Assembly (NCBI RefSeq): GCF_905171765.1
Contig: NC_053392.1
Location: 500,880,556 to 500,944,555 of the forward strand
Reading direction: 5' to 3'
From: Bufo bufo
Lineage: Eukaryota; Chordata; Amphibia; Anura; Bufonidae
DNA length: 64,000 nt
The number at the start of each line of letters is the position of its first letter. Position 1 is the stretch's first letter. The translations under genes and the position numbers were made by a program. Below the pieces are notes generated by a model, which saw nothing but the letters and a program-made list of their open reading frames with translations, did not search any database and was not told the origin of the DNA. Below, piece by piece: positions 21,521 to 32,829 of this stretch.

Positions 21521-24324
21521 CCGCTTCACGTCCGCCCATAGGATATAAACGTCCTATGGGTGGACGTCTATTTCTGAACGGACGTTCCAGAACGTCCGTT
21601 CAGAAAGTGCAGCTGCACGCTAATCGTGCAGCTGCTGATCGGGTTGCCCGCTGTCAGTGACAGCAGGGCAACCCTAAGACAAGGCAGGGACAGTGCCCAG
21701 GTGTCCCTGCCTTCTAGATCGCTGCAGACACAGCGCTCACCGAGCGCTGTGTCTGCAGAGAAGGAAGCGATGTGCGCTTCCTGTTCCGGCCCGGCGGTCA
21801 TGTGACCGCCGTGACCGGAGTGTGCAGGAGCTGTGTGAGGTCTCTCGGAGACCTCGATCAGCCCTGCACTGAGGCTGTACAGCACAGTATTGCGCTTCAC
21901 AGCCTCTATAGGGGTGTATTTGTCCTGTAACTGGAGCTACTATGTCAGCCCCAGTTACAGGAGAAATCAACTGTGAAAAAAAAAAAGTGAAGTAAATGTC
22001 CCCCAGAGGTCTTGTATGACCTTATGGGGGACGAAAAGTGTAAAATAAAAAAAATAAAAATAAAAGGTTGAAAATAAAAAAATAAAAAAAAGTTTCACAT
22101 GTAAAAAAAAAAAAGTCCCCAAGTAAGGAATGAAAAAAAAAAATAAAAAATAGAAAAAAAAAAAAAAAGTATACATATTAGGTATTGCCGCGTCCGTAAA
22201 AACCAGCTCTATAAAAATATCACATGACCTAACCCCTCGGATGAACACCGTAAAAAAAAAAAAAAAAACTGTCAAAACAAGCAATTTTTGTCACCTTGCA
22301 TCACAAAAAGTGCAACACCAAGTGATCAAAAACGCGTATGTCCCACAAAATAGTACCAATAAAACCGTCACCTCATCCCGCAAAAAATGAGCCCCTACAT
22401 AAGAAAATCTCTCAAAAAATAAAAAAACTATAGCTCTTAGAACATGGAGACACTAAAACATCATTTTTTTGGTTTCAAAAATGCTATTATTGTGTTAAAG
22501 TGAAACAAATAAAAAAAAGTATACATATTAGGTATTGCCGCGTCCGTAAAAACCAGCTCTATAAAAATATCACATGACCTAACCCCTCGGGTGAACACCG
22601 TAAAAAAATAAAATAAAAAAAAAACTGTGTCAAAACAAGCAATTTTTGTCACCTTGCATCACAAAAGGTGCAACACCAAGTGATCAAAAATGCGTATGTC
22701 CCACAAAATAGTACCAATAAAACCGTCACCTCATCCCGCAAAAAATGAGCCCCTACATAAGAAAATCTCTCAAAAAATAAAAAAAAATATAGCTCTTAGA
22801 ACATGGAGACACTAAAACATCATTTTTTTGGTTTCAAAAATGCTATTATTGTGTTAAAGTGAAACAAATTAAAAAAAGTATACATATTAGGTATTGCCGC
22901 ATCCGTAAAAAAACAGCTCTATAAAAATATCACATGACCTAACCCCTCGGGTGAACACCGTAAAAAAAAAAAAAAAAAACTGTGTCAAAACAAGCAATTT
23001 TTGTCACCTTGCATCACAAAAGGTGCAACACCAAGTGATCAAAAATGCGTATGCCCACAAAATGGTACCAATAAAACCGTCACCTCATCCTGCAAAAAAT
23101 GAGCCCCTACATAAGAAAATCTCTCAAAAAATAAAAAAACTATAGCTCTCAGAACATGGACACATTAAAACATAATTTTTTTGTTTCAAAAATGCTATTA
23201 TTGTGTAAAACTTTAATAAATGAGAAAAAGTATACATATTAGGTATCGCCACGTCCGTAACGATCTGCTCTATAAAAATGTCACTTGACTGAACCCCTCA
23301 GGTGAACGCTGTAAAAATAAATAAATAGAAACTGTGCTAAAACAACCAATTTTTTGGTCACCTTGCCCCATAAAGTGTTATAATGAATGATCAAAAAATC
23401 ATATGTACCCAAAAATAGTACTAATAAAACTGGCACCTTATCCCCTAGTTTCCAAAATGGGGTCACTTTTTGGGAGTTTCTACTGTAAGGGTGCATCAGG
23501 GGGCTTCAAATGGGACATGGCATCTAAAAACCATGTGGAGTTCCTTTTCTTCTGCGCCCTGCCGTGTGCCCATACAGCAGTTTATGACCACATGTGGGGT
23601 GTTTCTGTAAACCGCAGAATCTGGGTAATAAATATTGAGTTTTGTTTGGCGGTTAACCATTGATGTGTTAAAGAAAAAATTGGATTAAAATGGAAAATCT
23701 GCCCAAAAAGTGAAATTTAAAAATTTGATCTCCATTTTCCTTTAATTCTTGTGGAACGCCTAAAGGGTTAACAAAGTTTGTAAAATCGGTTTTGAATACC
23801 TTGAGGGGTGTAGTTTCTACAATGGGGTCATTTATGGGGGTATCTACTATGTAAGCCCCACAAAGTGACTTCAGACCTGAACTGGTCCTTATAAAGTGGG
23901 TTTTGGCAATTTTCTTATAAATTTGAAGAATTGCTTCTAAACTTCTAAGCCTTCTAACGTCCTAAAAAAATAAAATGACATTTCCAAAATGATGCCAACA
24001 TAAAGTAGACATATGGGGAATGTTAAATAATAAATATTTTATGAGGTATCACTTTCTGTTTTAAAAGCAGAGAAATTGAAATTTAGAAAATTGCGAATTT
24101 TTCAAATTTTGGGGTAAATTTGGGATTTTTTCATAAATAAAGGTGAAATATTTTGACTCAAATTTATGATTATCATGAAGTACAATGTGTCACGAGAAAA
24201 CAATCTCTGAATGACTTGGATAAATAAAGGCGTTCCAAAGTTATTACCACATAAAGTGAGATATGTCAGTTTTGCAAAATTTGGCCTGGTCAGGAAGGGG
24301 GCAAATGGCCCAGATGGGAAGTGG
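21521..24324. mobile_element. TTAA element K2 inside the 3' pLTR
   Basis: TTAA duplications at 21517-21520 and 24325-24328; ends CCGCTTCACGTCCGCCC and, inverted, CCACTTCCCATCTGGGCC. The 5' pLTR has the empty site (GTGATCTTAATAAATACACC at 10848). No transposase frame. The interior has a G+C-rich 5' part (21540-21960), four ~355 bp A-rich units (22167-23240) and a segment inverted relative to 7427-8275. The terminal type TTAACCRCTTC is shared with 39791-39830. Confidence 0.85.
22167..23240. repeat. ~355 bp tandem units in K2
   Basis: Starts at 22167, 22516, 22876 and 23227, each with GTATACATATTAGGTATYGC, ACCAGCTCTATAAAAAT and AACCCCTCGGGTGAACACCG, and poly-A runs. Homologous units in the opposite orientation fill 27050-28000 of K1 and a fragment lies at 58640-58830. 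Confidence 0.8.
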
Positions 24325-24542
24325 TTAATAAATACACCAGCGGTTTTAGCCCTAATCCCCTAGGAATATTCATACATCCACAATGCTGATTGCTTGTACA
24401 GAAACTGAAGCTGCACATGGGATGACACCTGGGGGTGGCCCCTCCCCTTAGGGGGCGTCACCCAGGTGCATCTTTTTGGCGGTTTTTTCGATATGCTGTA
24501 TCTATAAATATGTACCTTTTTGTTTTTTTATTGTATCATTAT

Positions 24543-24582
24543 GAAACCTGATGAAGGGGAGTTTTTAATCCCCGAAACGTTT
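24543..24582 (+). ncRNA. inactivated hammerhead in the 3' pLTR of PLE1
   Basis: Same as 11072-11117 up to GAAAC, but six bases (GCGTTG) are missing, giving CCCCGAAACGTTTC. Stem III and the cleavage triplet are lost, so self-cleavage is not expected. The CTGATGA and stem II parts remain intact. Confidence 0.78.
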
Positions 24583-24938
24583 CTATTAAATCAAGAATAG
24601 CTTTTGCATTAGGATCGTCTTCTCCAGTGATTTTGCGCCGAGGCAGAAACCTTCCTTTCTCCGTTTTTTTATCGAAATATTCTTCTTCTTTGGGGGATTG
24701 GACACCTTACCAAAAAGAACAAACAGATCTGCGGCTGCAATCCTGGCAAAAAGACTCCATTACTACTAAGTCTACAGTAGAGTTGTGCCTATTTAAGCAC
24801 AACCCTACAAGGTGAGTGTGGATAATTCCCACTATTTTATATCTGTTGTTTTAACAATATTACCCTATTGTGCGCTTCTTTTCTATCTTTTCCTCCCTCA
24901 CCTGGGAGAGAAATACAGATTTGTCCCTGACAAAATAG

Positions 24939-25457
24939 TATGACCACAATGGCTCCTTGCTTGGAGCCTTCGGAAGAGGGCCCAGCATGTGTCGCCTGCC
25001 ATTTTCTGGTGCACATGCTTATCCTCCGGAGGGAGGGTGAAAGGCGAGATGCTGTTAACAGTGCGGTTCCCTGTAACAGTTGGTCGCAGTTGGTGTGAAC
25101 CGTCACTGGTGTTTGCGTCTCTCCTTGTCCATTGCTCAGTGGTTCAGGTGCGTGTGTTGTGTGCTGGATGCATTCCTTGGTGTACTGGCTGTGTGCTGGA
25201 TGGGGATGCATGCCGGCAGCGACCTGCTGTGAACCATGTCTGAGGTGGACACAGCGTTCAGTGCGGTTTCTCTGGGCTGTTTGGTGGCTGGTGCCCTGGT
25301 TCCGGTTTGTTGTTCCAGGGGCTGGCGGCAGTCTTAGAGAAACATCCTTGCTCTGAAGCTGATCCTGTTACTTTCCCCTACACCCCCCGTCCTGTTGTTT
25401 TTTGGGTGTTCTGTTTAGTTCCCTTTTTGGGGGGGGAGGGGCTTTGAGGGGTGGGAG
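24939..25457 (+). other. remaining interior of the degenerate LTR retrotransposon with polypurine tract
   Basis: About 520 bp with no recognisable coding domain. It ends in a purine-rich run (GGGGGGGGAGGGGCTTTGAG and GGGTGGGAG, 25430-25457) immediately before the 3' LTR, as expected for a polypurine tract. Confidence 0.65.
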
Positions 25458-26358
25458 TGTCACGGCCTTTGGTTTGCGCTGTGACACTGTTGCTACACTT
25501 GCGGTTGCCCGCGGCAATGTGTTGCTGTGAGAGCATGCAGTGGCAGTGTCTCGGCCTTCTGGGTGATTGCCGGGACATGGTTGCTACGCATGCTGTTGCC
25601 GGTGGTAACATGTGGATTGGTATGCTTGTGTGTGCACTTCCCCCTTTAAGTGGCTTCCTTCCCTTGTCTGGTGTTGGAAGGGTTAACTCCCTTCCTAGTG
25701 TTTTGTGAACACTGGGTTTATGTGTTTGTGGGTGTGGCTGCTTGAGCTATTTAGGCTCTGCTGGATGCCTGAAGCTCTGGGTTCCTCCAGCCTTGGTGTA
25801 TGCTGGTGGTTCACGGTTCCTGGCTTGTTCCATCTGTCCAGTGAGGGCCACCTTTGTGGTCATAGATGTTCTTATGGTGTCTCACGTTTATTGCAGCTAT
25901 GGATGTCCTGGGTTCCTGTGTGGTTTGTGGTGTGTGCTGTGTCCTTTTAATGTTGGTGTGGACACCAGCACTTGTGCATGGGTTCCAGTCAGTGTGTCTG
26001 TGGCAGGTAAGTGTGTTACTGGTTTCACTTACCTGCCATCTTCTTATAGCTATATGTGTTCCCCTCTCCTTGCAGTCTGGCCTCAGATAGAGACTCCTGT
26101 TCCTTCATGACTGGGATGAACAGGTCGTCTCTCCCCTGCTCCTAAGTGAGGGATTTCCAGGGCGACTCAGGATATTAGGTATCCAGGGTATGAGGCGTCC
26201 CACCATCGGGGTCCGCCCATACGGTGAGGAGTCAGGGAGAGGATTAGGGATGTTGTAGGAGGTGACTTGCTCCCTTATTATTTCTTTTTGGCCAGGCTGA
26301 TCCCTTTTACCCTTTGACACCGCACGGTGGGGGGTTTCCCTCACTCCCCACCATGACA
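25458..26358 (+). repeat. 3' LTR (901 bp) of the degenerate LTR element
   Basis: TGTCACGG...CATGACA with the TSD GTAAC directly after. The first ~527 bp match the 5' LTR. Frames of 70-120 codons here are duplicated in the other LTR and carry no domain. Confidence 0.85.
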
Positions 26359-26552
26359 GTAACAAGAAATAGCCGTTTTGGCACAGTTTTTTTTTTGTTA
26401 TTTACAACATTCATCTGACAGGTTAGATCATGTGGTATTTTTATAGAGTAGGTTGTCACGGATGCGGCGATGCCTAATATGTATACCATTTTTTTTATTT
26501 ATGTAAGTTTTACACAATGATTTCATTTTTGAAACAAAAAAAAACATGTTTT

Positions 26553-27044
26553 TGTCATGGTCTTACCTTCTTGCTGTTCTCCTTCGTTTGACATGTGCTG
26601 GCGGCCATCTTGGTTTCTGGGTTTCTTGTAGCCTCCCACCCTGCGGCTCCTCCTTCCCACTGGGAGGAGCTGGATGCCCAGCTCATATATATAGGAGGTC
26701 TGTGGCTTCAGTTCCTTGCTTGGTCCTCCTGTGTTCACATGCTTCTAGACTGCTGCTGCTTCTGGTTCCTGATCCTGGTTTCGTCCGACTACCCTGCTGG
26801 TTCCTTATCCTGGTTTCGTCCGACTACCCTGCTGGTTCCTGATCCTGGCTTCGTCTGACTACCCTGCTGGTTCCTGATCCTGGCTTCGTCTGACTACCCT
26901 TCTGGTTCCTGACCTCTGGCTTCGCAAAGACTCTGCTTCGGTTTCGCCATCCGTTTGGACTTTTGCTTTACAGCTTTATTTTCAATAAAGCCTTCTTATT
27001 TTCACTTATCCCTTGTTGTACGTCTGGTTCATGGTTCCGTGACA
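26553..27044 (+). repeat. solo LTR, 492 bp
   Basis: TGTCATGG...CCGTGACA between 5 bp TSDs GTTTT (26548-26552, 27045-27049). It has TATATATA near 26685-26693 and AATAAA at 26984-26989, in LTR-like order, and 3-4 copies of a ~34 bp unit (TTCGTCYGACTACCCTGCTG). No interior: a product of LTR-LTR recombination. It is unlike the other LTRs in the window. Confidence 0.85.
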
Positions 27045-28570
27045 GTTTTAGTGTCTCCATAGTCTGAGAGCTATAGTTTTTTCCGTTTTTGTTCGATTAT
27101 CTTAGGTAGGGTCTCATTTTTTGCAGGATGAGATGACGGTTTGATTGGCTCTATTTCGGGGTGCATATGACTTTTTGATCGCTAGCAAGCAATTACACTT
27201 TTTGTGATGTAAGATGACAAAAAATGGCTTTTTTTACACCGTTTTTATTTTTATTTTTATTTTTTTTACGGGTTAGGTCATGTGATATTTTTATAGAGCC
27301 GGTCGATACGGACGCGGCGATACCTAATATGTATACTTTTTTTTTATTTATGTAAGTTTTACACAATAATATCATTTTTGAAACAAAAAAAAATCATGAG
27401 AGACACAGGTTTTTCAGTTTTTGGGCGATTATCTTAGGTAGGATCTCATTTTTTGCGGGATGCGATGACGGTTTGATTGGCACTATTTTGGGGTGCATAT
27501 GACTTTTTGATCGCTTGCTATTACACTTTTTGTGATGTAAGATGACAACAAATGGCTTTTTGTACACCGTTTTTATTTTTTTACGGTGTTCACCTGAGTG
27601 GTTAGGTCATGTGATATTTTTATAGATCTGGTCGATACGGATGCGGCTATACCTAATATGTATACTTTTTTAAATTTACTTAATTTTTTAAAACCCAAAA
27701 AATTATGTTTTAGTGTCTCCATATTCTGAGCCATAGTTTTTTGATTTTTTGGGCGATTGTCTAAGGTAGGGGCTAATTTTTGCGGGATGAGGTGGCGGTT
27801 AGATTGGTACTATTTTGGTGGGCATGCGCCTTTTTGATCGATTACTGTTGTACTTTTTGTGATGTAAGGAGACAAAAAAATTGTTTATTTAGCACAGTTT
27901 TTATTTTTATTTTTTTACTGTGTTCATCTGAGGGGTTAGGTCATGTGAGATGTTTATAGAACCGGTCGATACGGACGCGGTGATACCTAATATGTAAACC
28001 TATTTTTTACCAATTTCCTTTAACTTTATTTGGGGAAAATGACATTTTTGGTCATTTTTACTTGAAACTTTTAATTTTTTGGGGGGAAAACTTAATTTTT
28101 TGTCCTACTTTTGGACTTTAACTTTTAGGGGTCTAATCCCTTTTACAATGCATTACAATACTTCTGTATTGGAATGCATTGGCTGTATGAGTAATACTGT
28201 GTGAATTACTCATACAGCTCCTGCCTGTGAGATCCAGGGGGCTGGATCTCACAGGCGCGTCACAGGAAGGCAGCGGCGATGCCTCAGGAAGGCATCGCGC
28301 TGCCTTCCATGCCATCGGGTCCCCCCTACAGCCACATGGGTACCCGATGGCACCTGCGCCCGCCGCCGCACCATTGAAAAGCCGCAAACCACAGGTCTGA
28401 ATTTGCCTGCGGTTTGCGGCGATCGCCGACCCCTTCGCATTTAGCCAAGGTGTCTGCTCAATGATTTGAGCAGGCACCGGCTTCCGCGGTGATCGGAAAT
28501 ACACAGGGCGTACCTGTCCTTAAGTACCAGGACATCAGGACGTACCTGTACGCCCTGTGTCCGTAACAGG
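27045..28570. repeat. K1 right interior, repeated A/T-rich units
   Basis: No gene. Three diverged units contain TTACACTTTTTGTGATGTAA, CATGTGATATTTTTATAGA and GGTCGATACGGACGCGG, reverse-oriented relatives of the K2 units. The last 450 bp are G+C-rich with small hairpins (ACTCATACAG, GAGATCCAG) and end in the K1 terminus CCTGTGTCCGTAACAGG. Confidence 0.65.
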
Positions 28571-28690
28571 TTAATGTGACCTATAAACTGTACAACTCAA
28601 TTGAAAAACAAACTGAAATCTTTTAGGTAGAGGGAAGAAAAAATATATAAATAAAATAATATGGTTGCATAAGTGTGCACACCATTAAAC

Positions 28691-28918
28691 TAAGGCCGAA
28701 TGCACACGGCCATGTTCCACGGCCGTGAGCGGTCCGTGGTATCCCGGTCTGGATTCCTGCTAACAGCAGGAGCGCACGGCGTCATTGGTTGCTATGACGC
28801 CATGCACTTCATGCCGCCACTGTACTACAATAATACACTCGTATAGATCATACGAGTGTATTACTATAGTGCAGCGCTCCTGCTGTCAGCAGGAATCCAG
28901 GCCGGGATACCACGGATC
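28691..28918. mobile_element. small palindromic MITE inside the Tc1
   Basis: GTGGTATCCCGG..GGATTCCTGCT at 28737-28765 is inverted at 28878-28912, and an inner hairpin has ACTCGTATAGATCATACGAG. It interrupts Tc1 sequence between ACCATTAAACTA and AACAATACTTTG. Ends are ragged and no TSD is certain. Confidence 0.55.
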
Positions 28919-29931
28919 CAACAATACTTTGTTGAAGCACCTTTTGATTTTATTACAGCACTCAGTCCTTTGGGTATGAGTCTATCAGCATGGCACATTT
29001 TGACTTGGCAAAATTTGCCCATTCTTTGCAAAAACACTCCAAATCTGTCAGATTGCGAGGGCATCTCCTGTGCACAGCCCTCTTCAGATCACCCAACAGA
29101 TTTTCGGATTCAGGTCTGGGCTCTGGCTGGGCCATTCCAAAACGTTAATCTTCTTCTGGTGAAGCTATTCCTTTGTTGATTTGGATGTATGCTTTGGGTT
29201 GTTGTCATGCTTAAAGATGAAGTTCCTGTTCATGTTCAGCTTTCTAGCAGAAGCCTGAAGGTTTTGTGCCAATATTGACTGGAATTTGGAACAGTTCATA
29301 ATTCCCTCTAGCTTAACTAAGGCCCCAGTTCCAGCTGAAGAAAAACAGCCCCAAAGCATGATGATGCCACCAACATGCTTTACTGTGGATATGGTGTTCT
29401 TTTGGTGATGTGCAGTGTTGTTTTTGGGCCAAACATATCTTTTGGAACTATGGCCAAAAAGTTCAACCTTGGTTTCATCAGACCATAACACCTTTTCCCA
29501 CATGCTTTTGGGAGACTTCAGATGTGTTTTTGCAAAATGAAGCCTGGCTTGGATGTTTTTCTTCGTAAGAAAAGGCTTTCGTCTTGCCACTCTACCCCAT
29601 AGCCCAGACATATGAATAATACGGGAGATTGTTGTCACATATACCACTCAGCCAGTACTTGCCAGATATTCCTGCAGCTCCTTTAATGTTGCTGTAGGCC
29701 TCTTGGTAGCCTCCCAGACCAGTTTTCTTCTCGTCTTTTCATAAATTTTGGCGGACGTCCAGTTCTTGGTAATGTCACTGTTGTGCCATATTTTCTCCAC
29801 TTGATGATGACTGTCTTCACTGTGTTCCATGGTATATCTAATGCCTTGGAAATTCTTTTGTACCCTTCTCCTGACTGATACCTTTTAACAATGAGATCCC
29901 TCTGATGCTTTGGAAGCTCTCTGTGGACCAT
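28919..29931 (-). pseudogene. Tc1-type transposase, broken
   Basis: Start MVHRELPKHQRDLIVKRYQS at 29931 with helix-turn-helix RISKALDIPWNTVKTVI and a GRPPKF-type AT-hook. A frameshift falls near 29730, then a TGA in ASTG at 29648 where most relatives have Cys. The catalytic part keeps VLWSDETKVELFG (first Asp) and FKHDNNPKHTS (second Asp). The region of the third acidic residue (SPDLNP followed by ENLL) is shifted by an indel near 29110. It binds the terminal repeats and moves the element in active relatives; here it cannot be functional. Confidence 0.88.
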
Positions 29932-30286
29932 GGCTTTTGCTGTGTGATGTGACTAAGAAAATTTCAGGAAAGACTAACTAGAGCAGCTGAACTTTATTTG
30001 GGGTTAATCAGAGGCACTTTAAATGATGGCAGGTGTATGCTGACTCTTATTTAACATGATCTTGAATGTGATTGCATAATTCTGAACACAGCTACATCCC
30101 CAGTTACAAGAGGGTGTGCACACTACACTATTTTTATTTTTTTTATTCCCTCCACCTAAAAGATTTCAGTTTGTTTTTCAATTGAGTGGTACAGTTTATA
30201 GGTCACATTAAAGGTGCAAAAAGTTCTGAAATGATTTATCTTTGTCTCATTTATTTACAGCACAGAGACTTTTTATATCCACGGTA

Positions 30287-31490
30287 TACGCATTTCACTT
30301 CTGCAGTTATTTCTGGTGAAAGCGTATAGGGGCGTATTTCAGTACAACAAGAAAAATATATTCTCAGTGCATTTCTGCAGTTAATTCTGGTGAAAGCGTA
30401 TAGTTGCCTATTTCAGAACAAACAGAAAAATACATTCTCGGTTTACGTCGGCGGCGGTTATATGTGTTGAAAGCGTTTAGTGGCCTATTTCAGTACAAAC
30501 AGAAAAATAAATTCTCAATTCACATCAGCGGCAGTTATATGTTTTGAAAGCATGGCTGGGAGTCAGCAGGGTGGCAGCAGTGGGAGGTCGGGAGCCAAAC
30601 GTGCCCGGGGTAGAGCACCTGCTTCACAGCAGTCTACTTACCCGGGAAGTAGCGGTGCAGGGGCTAACTGAAGTAGCGGCGGTAGCAGTCAATCAGTGTG
30701 GCGGTTATACAGTATGTGGTAAAATCTTTATTGAAGTATTTCGGTTAAAAACTAAATTTATTCAGTGGTCAGCACTGCGGTTATATGCGGTAAAATCTCC
30801 ATGATGTCTCTAAGATAAATATGCAGTGTGGCTTCTACACACTTTTAAAATCATACTTCATGCCGGATAACTGGGACGCTCCATGACTTTCCCAAGAGCT
30901 GCTGTTGGGAGCAGCGGTTCATTTCTGAGACGTCCATATAGCGTGGGGGGGGGGGGGGGGGATCCGAACACCCTCTCCATTTCCGTGCTCCGTTACATGC
31001 GGTAAAATCTTTTGTGACTTATTTCGGTGTAAAAACTAATTTTATTCAGCTCAGCGCTGCAGTTATATGCGGTAAAATCTTTTGTGACTTATTTCGGTGG
31101 AAAAACTAATTGTAATCAGCGTTCAGCTCTGTAGTAATATGTGGTTGAAAAACCAAATAACTTTTTTTTTCACCCCATAAGATGCAGTTTTTTATCCCCC
31201 AAAGTGGGGGGGAAATGCACCGGTGTCTTATGGGGCGAATACGCATGAAGCGCTTCCATTTTGGAAGCGCTTCATTAGTACCGAGAAGCAGTGAAGGATC
31301 TGTACTCATCGCTTCCTGGTCCCCCGCTCGGCTGTCTGGTGTGCAGGGCTGCGCACCATGTGACCTCACTGTGCGCATCCTTCACAGCTGACAGCCGAGA
31401 ACCAGGAAGAAGAGAGAGAGAGCGCTGGTGGTGAGAAGCGGCGGCGTCCAGGAGCAGAAGAGGTAAGTTATTATTTTTTTATTTTATTTG
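30287..31490 (+). pseudogene. hAT B interior with transposase N-terminus remnant
   Basis: Diverged ~70 bp units (GCAGTTATAT, GAAAGCGT, CTATTTCAGTACAA) occupy 30290-30560 and 30720-31130. Between them 30552-30671 encodes SQQGGSSGRSGAKRARGRAP, nearly the same as hAT A at 34209-34270 (SQQGGSSGRSGAKHARGRPH), then stops. The rest of the transposase is deleted. A G-run (30944-30960) and a G+C-richer block (31170-31450) follow without recognisable coding. Confidence 0.6.
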
Positions 31491-31499
31491 TGCTGATGA

Positions 31500-31795
31500 C
31501 TGACATGGGGGGCATGATGGTTGACATGGAGGCATGATGGCTGCCATGAGGGAATGATGGCTGCCATAGGGGCATGATGGCTGACATGGGGCATGATGGC
31601 TGACATAGGGGCATGATGGGTGACATGGGAGGCATGATGGGTGACATGGGAGGCATGATGGGTGACATGGGAGGCATGATGGGTGACATGGGAGGCATGA
31701 TGGGTGACATGGGAGGCATGATGGCTGACATGGAGGCATGATGGCTGACATGGGGGCATGATGACTGACATGGGGGGCTTATGGCTGACATGAGG
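31500..31795. repeat. ~21 bp minisatellite in hAT B
   Basis: About 14 copies of GGCATGATGGGTGACATGGGA and variants. It is a multiple of three long and so leaves open minus-strand frames in three phases; not a gene. Confidence 0.85.
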
Positions 31796-31889
31796 GGCTG
31801 ATCTTAAGCATTGGGGGTCTGATCTGAGGTCTGATTAACATTGGGGGTCTGATTGGGGCTGTGAGCTGAGGTCTGATTAGCATTGGGGG

Positions 31890-32825
31890 TCGATCGACAC
31901 TCTGTCATTGCGCCATTCTGTGACTTCCCCATGCTGCTGCCACCTCCACACTCTGTCATTGTGCCACTCTGTGGCCTCCTGATTCTGCTGCCACCTCAAG
32001 ACTCTGTCATTGTGCCGCTCTGTGGTCTCCTTCTGATGCTGCCACCTCCTGACTCTGTCGTTGTGTCACTCTGTGGCCTACTCATGCTGCTGCCACCTCC
32101 AGACTCTGTTGTTGTGCCACTCTGTGGCCTACTCATGCTGCTGCCACCTCCAGACTCTGTTGTTGTGCCACTCTGTGGCCTACTCATGCTGCTGCCACCT
32201 CCAGACTCTGTTGTTGTGCCACTCTGTGGCCTACTCATGCTGCTGCCACCTCCAGACTCTGTTGTTGTTCCACTCTGTGGCCTACTCATGCTGCTGCCAC
32301 CTCCAGACTCTGTTGTTGTGCTACTCTGTGGCATCGTCATGCTACTGCCAACTCCAGACTTGGTCATTGTGCCACTTGGTGACCTCCTCATACTGCCGCC
32401 ACCTCCAGACTTGGTCATTGTGCCACTCTGTGGCCTACTCATGCTGCTGCCACCCCCAGACTCTGTCGTTGTGCCACTCTGTGGCCTACTCATGCTGCTG
32501 CCACCTCCAGACTTGGTCATTCTGCCACTCTGTAGCCTACTCATGCTGCTGCCACCTCCAGACTCTGTTGTTGTGCCACTCTGTGGCCTCCTCATGCTGC
32601 TGCCAACTCCAGACTTGGTCATTGTGCCACTCGGTGGCCTGCTCATACTGCCGGCACCTCCAGATTCTGTCATTGTGCAACTCGGTGGCCTCCTCATACT
32701 GCTTTCACCTCAAGACCGTGTTATTGGGCCACTCTGTGGTCTCCTCATGCTGCTTCCACCTCACTACTATGTCATAGGTCCACTCTGTGGACTTCTCATG
32801 CTGTTCCCACCCTTCCCAACACAAT
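31890..32825. repeat. 51 bp minisatellite in hAT B
   Basis: About 18 copies of a 51 bp unit with CTCTGTGGCCTACTCATGCT and GCTGCCACCTCCAGACTCTG. The 51 bp period keeps three frames open (314 codons plus, 238 plus, 233 minus). All three are equally repetitive, without start context or domain. The same unit in shorter form lies in hAT A at 37185-37510, so it is a family character of the hAT 3' region. Confidence 0.85.
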
Positions 32826-32829
32826 GACT

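Larger units (their letters stand above)
8857..24938 (+). mobile_element. Penelope-like retroelement PLE1 (RT plus GIY-YIG), with three insertions
   Basis: Order of own parts: inverted piece of the terminal repeat (8858-9106), 5' terminal repeat (9107-~11450) with a hammerhead, ORF1 (11561-12463 and 17913-18479), ORF2 with RT and GIY-YIG endonuclease (18479-20830), and 3' terminal repeat (~21095-24938). Direct terminal repeats (pLTRs), an N-terminal inverted pLTR piece, an RT with YIDD and a C-terminal GIY-YIG are the known PLE architecture. Inserted later: hAT MITE 9365-10672, chromovirus 12464-17912 and TTAA element 21521-24324. It sits in the LTR at 8852; no clear TSD was found. Confidence 0.88.
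21095..24938 (+). repeat. 3' pLTR of PLE1, interrupted by TTAA element K2
   Basis: Direct repeat of 9107-11450; ends with CCCTGACAAAATA at 24938, after which LTR-retrotransposon interior begins. It keeps the original, uninterrupted target of the 9365-10672 MITE. The hammerhead in this copy carries a 6-base deletion (see 24543-24582). Confidence 0.8.
8326..26358 (+). mobile_element. degenerate LTR retrotransposon, interior mostly lost, split by PLE1
   Basis: 5 bp TSDs GTAAC lie at 8321-8325 and 26359-26363. The 3' LTR (25458-26358) starts TGTCACGG and ends CATGACA; the 5' LTR starts GGTCACGG (first base changed) and is homologous for ~527 bp until PLE1 interrupts it. Between PLE1 and the 3' LTR only ~520 bp of interior remain, with a polypurine tract. 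The remaining ~370 bp of 5' LTR and all coding sequence are missing, so a deletion accompanied or followed PLE1 insertion. Superfamily cannot be assigned. Confidence 0.8.
6410..28570. mobile_element. TTAA-targeting DNA element K1, split by several insertions
   Basis: It lies between TTAA duplications (6406-6409, 28571-28574); removing it restores the Tc1 sequence CCACCTTTAATGTGACC. Its ends are similar inverted sequences: CTCCTTAAGGACACAG at the left, CCTGTTACGGACACAG read inward from the right. No transposase is seen; own interior is A/T-rich repeat units (7052-8320, 26364-28570). TTAA targeting fits piggyBac or Kolobok superfamilies; I cannot decide which. Confidence 0.75.
6306..30284 (-). 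mobile_element. Tc1/mariner element, split by TTAA element K1
   Basis: Ends CAGTGGATATAAAAAGTC (6306) and, inverted, CCGTGGATATAAAAAGTC (30284) with a TA duplication (6304-6305, 30285-30286). The inverted repeats continue about 200 bp on both sides (TTTCAGAACTTTTT, TGTGACCTATAAACTGTAC, AAAAACAAACTGAAATC, GTGTGCACAC). Own sequence: 6306-6405, 28571-28690 and 28919-30284, about 1.6 kb, the normal size of a vertebrate Tc1. It encodes a decayed transposase on the minus strand. The interruption at 6406 is a TTAA element and that at 28691 a small MITE. Confidence 0.9.

Noticed and set aside
28133..28504. 123-codon minus-strand frame
   Set aside because: Terminal hairpin region of K1; no recognisable protein.
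31883..32827. 314-codon plus-strand frame and 230-codon frames in two other phases
   Set aside because: All are the 51 bp minisatellite, whose length is a multiple of three; the same array in hAT A is broken.
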